Part shown: one piece after another, positions 38,101 to 45,514 of the stretch
Numbering within the stretch: position 1 is the stretch's first letter
Layout of the letters: each line of letters opens with the position of its first letter
From: an uncultured Pseudanabaenaceae cyanobacterium
GTDB taxonomy: Bacteria > Cyanobacteriota > Cyanobacteriia > PCC-9006 > JAAUQQ01
Direction: 5' to 3'
NCBI GenBank assembly: GCA_937949725.1
Contig: CALECT010000021.1
Coordinates: 1-64,000, forward strand
Length of the DNA: 64,000 bases
The notes under the pieces: generated by a model
Database searches by the model: none
What the model was told of the DNA's origin: nothing
Seen by the model: the letters and a program-made list of their open reading frames with translations, nothing else
Program-made: the position numbers and the translations under genes

Positions 38101-38376
38101 ATCACCACCGGTCACTCGACCCAGGATATTTTCAATGCCGCTGACAGTGACAAAATCAGCAACTTGCCCGGCTTCCAAACCAAACTGTTCAAACCCGTGA
38201 AACAGGTTTTTCCCAGCCTGGTTTCCCCCCGTAATGCTGAAGCGCTGATCTGTTTGCTCAACAAAGCTTCCATCCCCACTGGGCAAAATGGCTTGGGCAA
38301 GTAGCACTGTCTCAGCCTTAGCAGGTGCGAATGGCATTGCAGCCGAAGAGACAGCAGCCAAAGGTAGGAAAAACAT
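32173..38376 (-). CDS. Giant exported protein: haemagglutinin domain, TPR repeats and CHAT protease
   Basis: 2067 residues. The N-terminus resembles a signal peptide ending PFAPAKA but lacks basic residues; an in-frame stop directly precedes the ATG. Residues ~30-370 are the TPS/filamentous-haemagglutinin secretion domain (LFLLNPAGVVFGPNAQLN). A beta-helical middle follows, then a Pro/Thr linker (~795-850), a Gly/Ser-rich tract (~1005-1260), TPR repeats (~1325-1600) and a C-terminal CHAT caspase-like domain (~1780-2067) with HLATHGTF and VLSTCDTGRG supplying the His-Cys pair. Fusion of an adhesin export domain to a protease is found in cyanobacteria; targets are unknown. No TpsB transporter gene is seen nearby. 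Confidence 0.9.
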   Translation of the reverse strand: MFFLPLAAVSSAAMPFAPAKAETVLLAQAILPSGDGSFVEQTDQRFSITGGNQAGKNLFHGFEQFGLEAGQVADFVTVSGIENILGRVTGGDASLIDGLLQVSGSQANLFLLNPAGVVFGPNAQLNLPASFTVTTGDRLFFGDHWLDVFGENNYSQLQGNPDGIGFSAGVSGAIANQTQLSLNPGQQLNLMGGRVQSIGSLSAGNVQVHAVPGAGRLSLGAGLTVDWQALANASLELPGNFPPEMTSEMLEQLATNIAPDLQAGDVAIAKIQADQATLAAAKDLQLESSDLRTTGTLNLLAGETLRIRDGADNPFVAKAGGDLVIRGDRAIDILALSSPETLIRSEGNLSLVSDFPISGDAHFSAAEDLAFLTTAGLPGNFVSLYDPIISSDTGDVSFGNYTGAALKVQAAGSISAGNIVITQPDTTGAIPVTDPDFTVLTTQPSLILRAGNAGSGPFSNLPLAAGSTTFNDSLPTPGLASITVGDIVTAANDLSPSAGQAGRVEVIAPGDITIDRIVTESGTDGFVPAIAGDVFIQAGGSIQLQDIEASASSSLSEALAGDVELRSATGDVLFRNIRAIAMAPDLPIPQVGRGGAVMIDARGVVQGIEGVSETIVATGTSQSGTITIAHGGGLNNVPFVVGDAAINGTGQTLAVNGYTVPLDSSFPLSNNFTLGPNGEISIIGNNEAPTLSGTTILPGNADTPIDFGLGDLGLVLTDADEDTTTVVVSELGDGILLRGGGPVAVGDAISSSDLLTYEPSAGASGTQPIVGLRGSDGVSVSTNIAQIQANLTAAPTLPPTGPTLNPNPTPTPPPTSPPPTPSAPTPTPTAPAPTAPTPTPNSPNVTLPNGSEVIAVEPASPGLSPTVASTSNLASPSLLSPIGAPLTPAPAVAELVALRGVIPEAGMLLAPPVQSSDAQVVGDRSGLLTLVGRPSLDIRSLENPGFNGANLPGGIHSLTIGTLGNTGTAQQRGDGQVADTSSPLFSTGKINTGLTPAESGRGLAQSSPIIGLGGAGGSPGSQGTTGSSETPSPANTFPIGSNLTGPGGGMGSGSGSGASAGSPGNQGTTGSSETPSPANTFPIGSNPTGPGGGIGSGSGAGANGGPVAANPGGGATTNPGGGAANPGGANTGGSGGNSVTGPGNSAAAGNGGSSPIAPSTGDASGGASGAAPVVGAGSTAQTTVSSGTAGSGTTASGTAIASSGGQAAGGNGSVQGSSSNTSSTASAETRAAGGDRSNTGKSQGDSTTENNTSRTSQQSSIETGGEGTNESEVAPSDSSKPKTASTEEAEEAEQEELGNHSAATQAIQACENQANAIRQGAGTGAATQQASIYQALIRCYENNLALARANQDYALEIYALNNIGITHFITGDYLKALEAHGQQHQRAEAVKDPTQSAIASVGLGAAQAGLGEYERAIDQYRQALKNLASGEAPQWRSLALRNLGNAFLSKKDYDSALLYQQDSLQLSRNIEDRYGEMQSLANLGNSHTLSGQFDSGIAYYEESLGLSRQLEADLEEAQTLMGLGTAYSYKRDYEQAIAYNQASLTQLRQLGNRLGEGIVLTNLGDAQLKLKQLKASEQTLRQGITVWESLRAGLGNNDAYKISLFETQLTAYQNLQEVLVDQDKPAEALEIAERSRGRAFVELLARGKASARNQSDAVVAPPNLTELKRIAQEQQATLVEYTIAREQFVETPHGASPQYATEALPYRLLIWVLSPNGDVAVREVDLLAWQKEAKQSLPQLIATARRCMNDRTCTRKQRQNTRGFNFNQAAATQSAAVAPSTSTAKSKADFNPAAPLAQLHQLLIEPIADLLPQSPEERVVFVPQGQLFLVPFPALRDRQGTYLVEQHTIQTTPAIQLLAATRQRRQTLPSSPAQALVVGNPAPMPRGFSPLPFTEDEAISIAQQLSTQPLMGTSATETQVKQQLAKADIVHLATHGTFDATNPLAGAIALAPSAGEDGMLTAQEILDMPLNAALVVLSTCDTGRGRITGDGVVGLSRSFLGAGAASVMVSLWQVPDDATSLLMKSFYDQRSQGLDHAQALRQAMLTVKQDYDDPKSWSGFTLVGEAQ
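35085..35335 (-). repeat. Duplicated Gly/Ser/Pro-rich segment inside the haemagglutinin-CHAT gene
   Basis: Two ~120-bp copies (about 35085-35205 and 35220-35335) encode near-identical stretches, SSETPSPANTFPIGSN followed by a Gly-rich tail. This marks recent expansion of the flexible linker. Confidence 0.75.
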
Positions 38377-38597
38377 TCAGAGAAAGCCTCATCACCAAAA
38401 AACACGCGCCTTGCACAGCGTGGGTGATGCACGGGAACCGTTGCGAATATCCAAGTGCTCTAGAACAGCAGAAGCGAGCTGCTCAACACTTTGGCCTGGA
38501 CAATGGTATGGGACTCGTTTATAGAGTTCCCTAAATTATTCAAGTACTAAATATTTCGTTACATCTAGGCTAAGCAACAAATTTTAAACCTGGGGGA

Positions 38598-38888
38598 CTA
38601 ATCATTGGGCGCTTGGGCCGCATCTATTCCATAGTTGGCTAAAACCAAGCTGGCGATCGCAAAATCCATCAGGGCCGATCCCAGCAATCCCACAACCGAC
38701 TGTATATCTCCATATTTCTCGGTGTAGATGTACAGCCCCACATTGGCTACTCCGAACAAAAACCAAGTCACCCAGTCCACCCCCGCTGCGGAACGTTTGC
38801 GCACAATTGCAACTAATTGCAACAAGGTTGCCATGGGAATGATGACGGCAGGGAGCCAACCACAAAAGGTAATCAGTGCAGGGGGCAT
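38598..38888 (-). CDS. SemiSWEET/PQ-loop-like small membrane protein
   Basis: 96 residues with three transmembrane helices (GWLPAVIIPMATLLQLVAI, VTWFLFGVANVGLYIY, VVGLLGSALMDFAIASLVL) in the order of a SemiSWEET triple-helix bundle. LLQ stands where the PQ motif would be, and the KRSAAGVDW loop fits. SemiSWEETs dimerise to carry sugars; substrate here unknown. Confidence 0.5.
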   Translation of the reverse strand: MPPALITFCGWLPAVIIPMATLLQLVAIVRKRSAAGVDWVTWFLFGVANVGLYIYTEKYGDIQSVVGLLGSALMDFAIASLVLANYGIDAAQAPND

Positions 38889-38988
38889 ATCTTAGAGGCA
38901 ATGCTGGGGCCATTGCAGAGTCCCACAAAAACCGTCAGCAGCCTAGGTAGAGCAGCGAACCAGCCTCAATTTTTAGAGCGAGAAGAAG

Positions 38989-39015
38989 GTCGCTAAATGC
39001 TCAATTGAGCGACCA
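38989..39015. repeat. Inverted repeat upstream of metY
   Basis: GGTCGCT (38989-38995) and AGCGACC (39009-39015) can form a 7-bp stem with a 13-nt loop, about 145 bp before metY. No match to known SAM riboswitch cores was seen. Confidence 0.35.
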
Positions 39016-39159
39016 CCATCCAAGCTGGATGATGGATCTCACTAATATGGAGATTCGTTAGCAAAAATCAATGCTCACAAAGCAAATTGCCTAGAGGCCG
39101 TTAGACCTGGATACTGAAAAGGATATGAAATTGATCCGCTCTGTCTAGGAAGATTGACG

Positions 39160-40437
39160 ATGACGCACATTGAAACCCAGTGCCTCCATGCCGGTCAGGA
39201 GCCTGACCCCACAACCACAGCCCGTGCGGTCCCCATTCATCGCACAACCGCTTACGTCTTCCGCGATACTGAGCATGCGGCGAACCTGTTTGCCCTCAAA
39301 GAATTAGGCAACATTTACACTCGCTTAATGAACCCCACCAGCGATGTGCTTGAGAAGCGCATGGCGGCTTTGGAAGGCGGTGTAGGTGCCCTGGCCGTTG
39401 CCTCCGGTACTAGCGCGATTTACTACAGCATCATCAATATTTGCGGTGCGGGTGACGAGGTGGTCTCCGCGAATACGCTCTACGGCGGCACCTACACGAT
39501 GTTCAAGGACATCCTGCCCCAGTTTGGCATCACCGTGAAAATGGTGGACCCCAGCGATCCCGAGAATTTCCGCGCAGCCATCACAGACAAGACCAAGGCA
39601 GTCTTCTGTGAAACGGTGAGCAACCCCGGTCTAGAAGTTACGGATATTAAAGCCGTTTCTGACATTGCCCATGAGAATGGTCTGCCCCTCATTGTGGACA
39701 GCACCTTCACGACCCCTTACTTGATTCGCCCAATTGAGCATGGCGCGGACATTGTTTGTCATTCCTTGACCAAGTGGATTGGTGGCCATGGCACTGGCGT
39801 TGGCGGTGTGGTGGTTGATGCCGGTAAGTTTGACTGGACCGCAGGCAAGCACCCCCTGATGAGCGAGCCCGATGCCAGTTACCACGGTTTGCGTTATGCC
39901 CATGATCTCGGTCCCTTGACCCCTCTGGCCTACATTCTGCGCATGCGCCTGGTGCCTTTGCGTAACCTGGGTGCGGCGATCGCGCCTGACAATGCCTGGA
40001 TGTTCCTCCAAGGCCTGGAAACCTTGCATTTGCGCATGGAACGCCATTGCGAGAATGCAACGAAGGTAGCCGAATTCCTGTCTAAGCAAAAGTCTGTGGA
40101 ATGGGTGCGTTACCCTGGTCTTAAGGGTGACAAGGCCCATGACAACGCCAAGAAGGTTCTCAGCAATGGCTTTGGTGCCATGGTGGTCTTTGGCATTAAG
40201 GGCGGTGCGGATGCAGGCAAGAAGTTCATTGAGAACTTGGAGCTGTTCTCCCACGTAGCCAACGTGGGTGATGCCAAGAGCTTGGCCATTCATCCCGCCT
40301 CTACCACCCACTCCCAGCTCAGTGAGGCTGATCAAACTGCAGCAGGTATTCCTCCTGAGTTGATCCGCTTGGCTATTGGTATTGAGCATGCCGATGACAT
40401 CATCGCTGACCTCAAGCAAGCGCTCGCTGCAGGCTAG
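39160..40437 (+). CDS. metY: O-acetylhomoserine aminocarboxypropyltransferase (sulfhydrylase)
   Basis: 425 residues from ATG 39160, with AGGA nine bases upstream; a TTG at 39154 is less likely. PLP fold-type I enzyme of the Cys/Met metabolism family: YTRLMNPTSDVLEKRMAALEGG, ASGTSA, and the PLP lysine in CHSLTKWIGGHG. Length and the insert RMRLVPLRNLGAAIAPDNA fit MetY rather than the shorter MetB/MetC. It makes homocysteine from O-acetylhomoserine and sulphide. metX follows 113 bp downstream, giving a direct-sulphurylation methionine pathway. Confidence 0.93.
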   Translation: MTHIETQCLHAGQEPDPTTTARAVPIHRTTAYVFRDTEHAANLFALKELGNIYTRLMNPTSDVLEKRMAALEGGVGALAVASGTSAIYYSIINICGAGDEVVSANTLYGGTYTMFKDILPQFGITVKMVDPSDPENFRAAITDKTKAVFCETVSNPGLEVTDIKAVSDIAHENGLPLIVDSTFTTPYLIRPIEHGADIVCHSLTKWIGGHGTGVGGVVVDAGKFDWTAGKHPLMSEPDASYHGLRYAHDLGPLTPLAYILRMRLVPLRNLGAAIAPDNAWMFLQGLETLHLRMERHCENATKVAEFLSKQKSVEWVRYPGLKGDKAHDNAKKVLSNGFGAMVVFGIKGGADAGKKFIENLELFSHVANVGDAKSLAIHPASTTHSQLSEADQTAAGIPPELIRLAIGIEHADDIIADLKQALAAG

Positions 40438-40482
40438 GTTGCCTGAGCATCTTTGTCTTGCGTTAGCTTGCTAGCGCTACCT

Positions 40483-40512
40483 TGTAGGGACATGGCATGC
40501 CATGTCCCTACA
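40483..40512. repeat. 30-bp perfect palindrome between metY and metX
   Basis: Arms TGTAGGGACATGGCA (40483-40497) and TGCCATGTCCCTACA (40498-40512) are perfect inverse complements. The GTAGGG outer end resembles the short palindromic repeats dispersed in many cyanobacterial genomes. Not followed by a T-run. Confidence 0.8.
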
Positions 40513-40550
40513 GTTATATTTTCTTGACCGCGATTCCCCTTGATACCGCT

Positions 40551-41684
40551 ATGACCATTGGTCCTGTAGAGACCCAGTTCTTTACGCTCCCCCATGCATT
40601 TGAATTGTATTCTGGCGAGACGCTGGAACAATTGACCCTTGCCTATGAGACCTACGGCAAGCTCAACGACGAGGCTGACAATGCCGTTCTGGTGTTCCAT
40701 GCCCTAACCGGGAGTCAACATGCGGCGGGCTATAACCCTAGTGTGCCGGGTGTAGAAGACCTTTGGACGCAGGAATGCCATCAGGGCTGGTGGAGTAATT
40801 TTATTGGCCCGGGTTTAGCGATTGATACCGATCGCTATTTTGTGATCTGTGCGAATTACCTAGGCAGTTGCTATGGTTCGACGGGGCCACGCTCGATTAA
40901 TCCCAAGACGGGCAAGCCTTACGGTGGTAGTTTCCCGCAGATTAGAGCTTGGGATGTGGTGCATAGCCAACTCAAGCTACTGGATCACCTCAAGATTGAC
41001 CAGCTTCATGCGGTGATTGGGGGTTCCCTGGGGGGGATGCTGTCAGTCCTGATGGCGACACGCTGCCCAGACCGAGTCAGGTATGTCATTCCACTCGCCT
41101 CTGGAGCGGAAACCACGGTTCTCCAGCGAATTTTGAACTTTGAGCAGATCATTGCCGTTCGCAATGACCCTAATTTCAACAACGGTGATTTCTACGAGGG
41201 TGATCCTCCCCACCAGGGAGTGACGCTGGCCCGCATCATCGCCCATAAGACCTTTGTCTCGCTGAACGTTTTGGAGAAGCGGGCGCGTCAAGATATCGAG
41301 ATTAAGGAGAAGATCGGCAATTTTTACAAGCTCTCCCATCCAATTGAGTCCTACATGCTCTACCAGGGGCAAAAATTTGCCCAGCGCTTTGATGCTAATA
41401 GTTATTTGCGGATTCTCGACTTTTGGCAGAACTACTCGTTGAGCAGCGATACTTGGGCCTTTGCGAGCTGTCAGGCCCAGGAGTATCTGATTTTTAGTAT
41501 TGACTCCGATGTCTGCTTTTACCCCGAGGAGCAAATGTCCATCGTTGATGCTCTGGAGAAAGCAGGGGTTCAGGTTACGTATATTACGGTCCATTCTACT
41601 AAGGGGCATGATTCCTTCCTCTTGGAACCGGAGCTTTATGCGCCTTATATTCAGTTTGTTTTGCGAGGCAGTGGATCGGCTTAA
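40551..41684 (+). CDS. metX: Homoserine O-acetyltransferase
   Basis: 377 residues from ATG 40551 (MTIGPVETQFFTL); an upstream frame from 40497 begins inside the palindrome. Alpha/beta-hydrolase acyltransferase with HALTGSQHAAG, GPGLAIDTDRYFVICANYLGS, the nucleophile elbow GGSLGGM, and the C-terminal catalytic Asp and His (IDSDVCF, GHDSFLLE). Transfers an acyl group from acetyl-CoA to homoserine, supplying MetY. Confidence 0.93.
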   Translation: MTIGPVETQFFTLPHAFELYSGETLEQLTLAYETYGKLNDEADNAVLVFHALTGSQHAAGYNPSVPGVEDLWTQECHQGWWSNFIGPGLAIDTDRYFVICANYLGSCYGSTGPRSINPKTGKPYGGSFPQIRAWDVVHSQLKLLDHLKIDQLHAVIGGSLGGMLSVLMATRCPDRVRYVIPLASGAETTVLQRILNFEQIIAVRNDPNFNNGDFYEGDPPHQGVTLARIIAHKTFVSLNVLEKRARQDIEIKEKIGNFYKLSHPIESYMLYQGQKFAQRFDANSYLRILDFWQNYSLSSDTWAFASCQAQEYLIFSIDSDVCFYPEEQMSIVDALEKAGVQVTYITVHSTKGHDSFLLEPELYAPYIQFVLRGSGSA

Positions 41685-41831
41685 ACGGGTCTCTTGGCAG
41701 GGGCTTAGTAGATCTGGCTGGGAGGCAGAACAGGGCTTTGAAGCCGAATTCTCGATGATTGCCTGGCGGTCAATATAGCGATCGCCGCGTTTCAAGGTAG
41801 GATCGGCAGGCTGTTACGAATCGTTAGAGTC

Positions 41832-42320
41832 ATGGCTGAGAAGCCCATTAAGAAGGAAGAACTGGCAAAGCGCCGGGCAGAAGCAGCCGAACGAGGTGAG
41901 CCTGAGCCATCTAAGGAAGACCGTGGCGGTCGTGGCAAGGGTAAGGGCAAAGGTAAAGGCCGGGGTAAGGGTCGAGGCGATCGTGAAGAGCGTCGTCCTC
42001 CCGTGAACCCAGTGTTTGCTCGTGGTCCTAAGTTTGGTTCCCGTGAGAAGGCTGCTGCTGAGGCTAAGGCCAAGGAAGAGGCTGCTGCTGCAAAGGCTGC
42101 TGAGGAAGCTGCCGCTGCTGAAGCTAAGGCGGCTGAAGAGGCTGCCGCTGCGGAAGCTGCTCCTGCAGAGGAAGCCGCCGCTGAGGCTCCTGCTGAAGAA
42201 GCCGCTGCTGAAGCTCCTGCCGAGGAAGCTGCTACTGAAGAAGCACCTGCTGCTGAGGAAGCCGCCGCTGAAGCTGCTCCTGCAGAAGAAGCTGCTGCCG
42301 AGCCCGCTGCTGACGCATAA
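41832..42320 (+). CDS. Low-complexity basic/Ala-Glu-rich protein
   Basis: 162 residues. N-terminal third is basic (KKEELAKRRAEAAERGEPEP then a GKGKGKGKGRGKGRG tract); from residue ~70 it is almost wholly Ala/Glu/Pro repeats (AAAAEAAPAEEAAAEAPAEE). The charge-split layout suggests a nucleic-acid-binding head and an acidic or helical tail. The conserved head argues that it is a real gene; a terminator follows. Function unknown. Confidence 0.65.
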   Translation: MAEKPIKKEELAKRRAEAAERGEPEPSKEDRGGRGKGKGKGKGRGKGRGDREERRPPVNPVFARGPKFGSREKAAAEAKAKEEAAAAKAAEEAAAAEAKAAEEAAAAEAAPAEEAAAEAPAEEAAAEAPAEEAATEEAPAAEEAAAEAAPAEEAAAEPAADA

Positions 42321-42353
42321 GAAACGACTGGAGCTTCTGGCTTCATTTCAATG

Positions 42354-42391
42354 AAAAGCGCAGGTTTCCCCCGGGAAGCCTGCGCTTTTTA
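42354..42391. terminator. Bidirectional terminator between convergent genes
   Basis: AAAAGCGCAGG (42354-42364) pairs with CCTGCGCTTTT (42379-42389), extended inside by TTTCCC/GGGAA. T-runs lie on both ends. It overlaps the stop codon of the VOC gene. Confidence 0.85.
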
Positions 42392-42790
42392 GTTTCCAAT
42401 GGGTGAGCAAAGCTCAATCAATGTTCCTTCTTGGGCACGAACATAGGCGACAGTTTGACCCCAGGGCTTTTGTACTGGCTCGGCTACGACGGTTGCTCCA
42501 GCTGCGATGGCTCGCTGAAATGCGGCGGCGACTTCGTCGGTTACAAAAGCGAGCTCTTGGCCAAAGGGTTTTCCATCCGGGGATACCTTCTCGTAGCCCC
42601 CTTTGAAGTTTGAGGCTCCGAGCTGGTGACTGGCAAAGCCTAGAATAGCGCCGCCGGTTTCGAGCTCCCCATAATCAACGACGCCATCCTGCTCAAACTT
42701 CATACGAATGTCGAAGCCGAAGGCTTGCTGATAGAAGTCGAGCGTTTTAACAACATCTGCAACGTAGATGATTACATAGCCTAGTTTCAT
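42389..42790 (-). CDS. VOC (glyoxalase/bleomycin-resistance) family protein
   Basis: 133 residues with two beta-alpha-beta modules: KLGYVIIYVADVVKTLDFYQQAFGF and, in the second half, AFVTDEVAAAFQRAIAAGATVV..PWGQTVAYVRAQEGTLIELCSP with the C-terminal metal-ligand Glu. Similar to glyoxalase-like metal enzymes; substrate unknown. An Uma2 gene lies just upstream on the same strand (22 bp gap). Confidence 0.85.
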   Translation of the reverse strand: MKLGYVIIYVADVVKTLDFYQQAFGFDIRMKFEQDGVVDYGELETGGAILGFASHQLGASNFKGGYEKVSPDGKPFGQELAFVTDEVAAAFQRAIAAGATVVAEPVQKPWGQTVAYVRAQEGTLIELCSPIGN

Positions 42791-42811
42791 TTCTAATTCC
42801 TAAAGTACGGT

Positions 42812-43354
42812 TTAGTTAAAACAGCGACTGATTGACACATCAACATCTGGGAAAGCAAGCGGATTAATTTTGCCGCTACTCATTTCTTGGCGTTCTTGAT
42901 AATCTCCCTCAACGGGATTACGAAAGAGGATTAGTAAGTTGTGCTTTAAATCCAAAACCCAATATTCAGCTAAGCCTGCCTGGGCATAAGCCTGCCTTTT
43001 CTCATTCAAGTCTTTATCAAGCGTTGAATTAGAAATCTCAATCACTAAAAAGATGTCTTTGGGGCCAGGATGGCGATGTTTATAGTCCTCCCGACTGCCT
43101 CGAACCAATGCTACATCGGGTTCAGGTTCAGAGTCAGCTAGGGTAATGGGTCTTGCTTCTCGGACCAGGGCCCGGCCTGAGAGGCGATCGCGAAAGAAAT
43201 CAGCGAAGGACTCTCCGCGATAGGAATGGAGTGGTCCTTCAGGTGACATGTCAACAATCTCCCCCGCAATCAGCTCAACCCGTTTATTCGCTAAAATTCC
43301 TGCATCCACCATGCGGTGATACTCAGTGACGGTCCATCGAGTTAGCGTCTTCAT
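42812..43354 (-). CDS. Uma2 family (DUF820) endonuclease
   Basis: 180 residues, a short form without coiled coil. WTVTEYHRMVDAGILANKRVELIAGEIV at the N-terminus, EPDVALVRG (conserved Asp), LVIEISNSTLDKDLNEKRQAYAQAGLAEYWVLDL (Glu, Lys) are the Uma2 core. Possibly co-transcribed with the downstream VOC gene. Diverged from the Uma2 genes at 555 and 57701, so not a recent local copy. Confidence 0.9.
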   Translation of the reverse strand: MKTLTRWTVTEYHRMVDAGILANKRVELIAGEIVDMSPEGPLHSYRGESFADFFRDRLSGRALVREARPITLADSEPEPDVALVRGSREDYKHRHPGPKDIFLVIEISNSTLDKDLNEKRQAYAQAGLAEYWVLDLKHNLLILFRNPVEGDYQERQEMSSGKINPLAFPDVDVSISRCFN

Positions 43355-43456
43355 AGAAGCCAGTTCCTGACGACATCAATGTCTGATGTCATTATAGTAA
43401 CCTTGAACTATCTGCTGATCATTGTTCACGAAGTCTTCAGCTTAAACCGAAGGCTA

Positions 43457-43906
43457 TCAATATCTTTTAGAGTTGCGCAGTGGCCCCCAAACATAGCCCC
43501 CAATCATCACCGCTGCAACGATTATGGGCGAAATCAGCATTAGCAAGCCGAGGCCAATGTTTGCGCCGCCGCTGAGGTCATCGCGCCAGTAGCGGTAGCC
43601 ATCCCAGTAATACAGCAGCCAAAATAGGAAAGTTGTGAAGCTGCCGAGTCCGATGGCCGCGCCTAGTCTGGGTCGCAGGTATTTGACTGTTTTTCGGCTG
43701 AGGCGACTGCTGCCAGCAAGAGCTAGGCCAAGGAAGGGGGCGGCGACCATGGCGGATTGGACGAGGAGGACGCCTTGCTCTTCTCCGGGCCAGAGGTGAC
43801 CTTGACCGGTTGCGATCGCAAAGCCCCAGCCTGCCAGCCAAATGCAAAGCAGTGGCGCAATTAGCACCAGTAACCACAGCGATGCTCGCAATTGACCTGA
43901 TTTCAT
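43457..43906 (-). CDS. Four-helix membrane protein, function unknown
   Basis: 149 residues with four hydrophobic segments (WLLVLIAPLLCIWLAGWGF, VQSAMVAAPFLGLALAG, LGAAIGLGSFTTFLFWLLYYW, IGLGLLMLISPIIVAAVMIGG). No family recognised. It starts 73 bp after the phosphohexomutase stop on the same strand. Confidence 0.6.
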   Translation of the reverse strand: MKSGQLRASLWLLVLIAPLLCIWLAGWGFAIATGQGHLWPGEEQGVLLVQSAMVAAPFLGLALAGSSRLSRKTVKYLRPRLGAAIGLGSFTTFLFWLLYYWDGYRYWRDDLSGGANIGLGLLMLISPIIVAAVMIGGYVWGPLRNSKRY

Positions 43907-43978
43907 TGCGATCCTAGCCCCTCACTTTGACTAAAGTTCCAGCAATAACGTGAGTTGTAAAACCCAAACTGGGCTCGC

Positions 43979-45514
43979 TCACATCGCCTTAAATGCAGAG
44001 AGATTCAGTCCCTCGATTCCCTGGAAAAAGCCTTGCAAGCGCTGGTTAATCTGCTCTACACCGCCCGCAACATTAGACTCAATATTAAGAGGCAATACCG
44101 GGTCGTGAAGAGAGAGTCGTAGGAGAAACCAGCCGTCCTCTTGGGGAGCAGAGCAGGTAACGCGAATGCCTTCGTAATTATTAGGCACAATCGCCCAGTC
44201 TTCTTGCTCCGCAACAAAGGCTTCGAGCTGGGCAATGACGCTTTGGCCGTGGGTCTTAAAGTCTTCGACCTCAATCTTGAGCCGCAGCTCCTCACTTTCC
44301 TCAGGTTCCTTGAGATTTGCAATCAAGCCGGTCAAGACTCGTCCTGCTTGCTTGGCCTTAGCGAGTTCTACCAGTAGCTTGCTAACCAAATAGGCCCCAT
44401 CATCGAGGAAATAGTTTTCCTTCATGGCACCATGGCCCGAGGTTTCGATTGCCAGCCAAGACTCTTCACCGGCTCGGTTGAGTTTAATCGCCTCGGTGAT
44501 TACATTTTTGTAGCCCCGCTTAAAACGGTGGTGTTTGCCGCCCAGCTCACCTTCTATAAACTGATTGAGACCCTCAGAGGTAATCGAATCTGTGACGATG
44601 GTTGACCCAGGATGCTCCTGCAACACGATCGCCCCAATTAGGGCAATTAAGCGATTGCGATTCAGCTCTTGACCCTCTCCATCTACCGCTGCCGAACGAT
44701 CCACATCAGTATCGAAAATAATGCCGAAGTCCGCCTGGTGGGCAATCACAGCCTGGCAAATCGACGCCATGGCCTCACCATCCTCAGGATTGGGCACATG
44801 GTTGGGAAACATGCCATCGGGCTCCAGGAACTGGCTCCCAGTGGTATCCGCTCCTAAAGGCTCCAGGACCTTGCTTGCAAAAAAGCCACCGGCCCCATTT
44901 CCCGCATCCACCAGGATTTTCAAACCCTTTAGGGGCTGCTCAAACTCTTCAGCATGGTTGACCCCAGTACGAATTTTTTCAACAAGCTGCTGAGCATAAA
45001 CAGAGATAAAATCTCTAGCTTCAATCGTTCCGACCGTCGCTGCTTCGGCAAAATCATTCTGCTCAGCTAGGGCCAAAATTTCTGCAATATCGGGTTTTGC
45101 CAAACCGCCTTGAGCCGTAAAAAACTTCAATCCATTGCGATTAAACGGCAAATGGCTCGCCGTCATCATAATGGCACCATCACAATCGAATCCTGGAGTC
45201 ACTGTGCTCATAAACATGGCAGGCGTTGAAGCAATGCTGCAGTCCAGGACAGCACTTCCTTGGCTCGCCATACCCGACATGGTGGCCTGTATTAATTCAG
45301 GTCCAGAAATGCGACTATCACGACCCACAGCCAAGCAGAGTTCTTGGGGAGCCTTGGCCAGCTTTTGGGCGAGCCAGGCTACAAACGCCTGGCCTAAGCG
45401 CTGGGAGACCTCTGGGGTTAAGTTCACGGGCTCTTGGGGGACGCCTGCGATCGCCACCCCACGAATATCTGAACCGTTTTGCAGCTTTTTCCAGTTGAAA
45501 TCTTGCAGGGTCAT
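43979..45514 (-). CDS. Phosphomannomutase/phosphoglucomutase family protein
   Basis: 511 residues from ATG 45514 (an in-frame TTG lies at 45520). Four-domain alpha-D-phosphohexomutase: active-site serine in MTASHLPFNRNGLKF, metal loop DTDVDRSAAVD, sugar loop ETSGHGAMKEN and a C-terminal phosphate-binding domain. Interconverts hexose 6- and 1-phosphates for glycan or glycogen synthesis. The sugar loop lacks the common GEESGH/GEMSGH form, so substrate preference is uncertain. Confidence 0.88.
   Translation of the reverse strand: MTLQDFNWKKLQNGSDIRGVAIAGVPQEPVNLTPEVSQRLGQAFVAWLAQKLAKAPQELCLAVGRDSRISGPELIQATMSGMASQGSAVLDCSIASTPAMFMSTVTPGFDCDGAIMMTASHLPFNRNGLKFFTAQGGLAKPDIAEILALAEQNDFAEAATVGTIEARDFISVYAQQLVEKIRTGVNHAEEFEQPLKGLKILVDAGNGAGGFFASKVLEPLGADTTGSQFLEPDGMFPNHVPNPEDGEAMASICQAVIAHQADFGIIFDTDVDRSAAVDGEGQELNRNRLIALIGAIVLQEHPGSTIVTDSITSEGLNQFIEGELGGKHHRFKRGYKNVITEAIKLNRAGEESWLAIETSGHGAMKENYFLDDGAYLVSKLLVELAKAKQAGRVLTGLIANLKEPEESEELRLKIEVEDFKTHGQSVIAQLEAFVAEQEDWAIVPNNYEGIRVTCSAPQEDGWFLLRLSLHDPVLPLNIESNVAGGVEQINQRLQGFFQGIEGLNLSAFKAM

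Noticed and set aside
38940..39159. SAM-type riboswitch before metY
   Set aside because: Only one simple stem was found; the conserved cores of SAM and SAH riboswitches are absent.
39631..40419. 262-codon minus-strand frame
   Set aside because: Antisense to metY, whose PLP motifs are unmistakable.
41043..41795. 250-codon minus-strand frame
   Set aside because: Antisense to metX.
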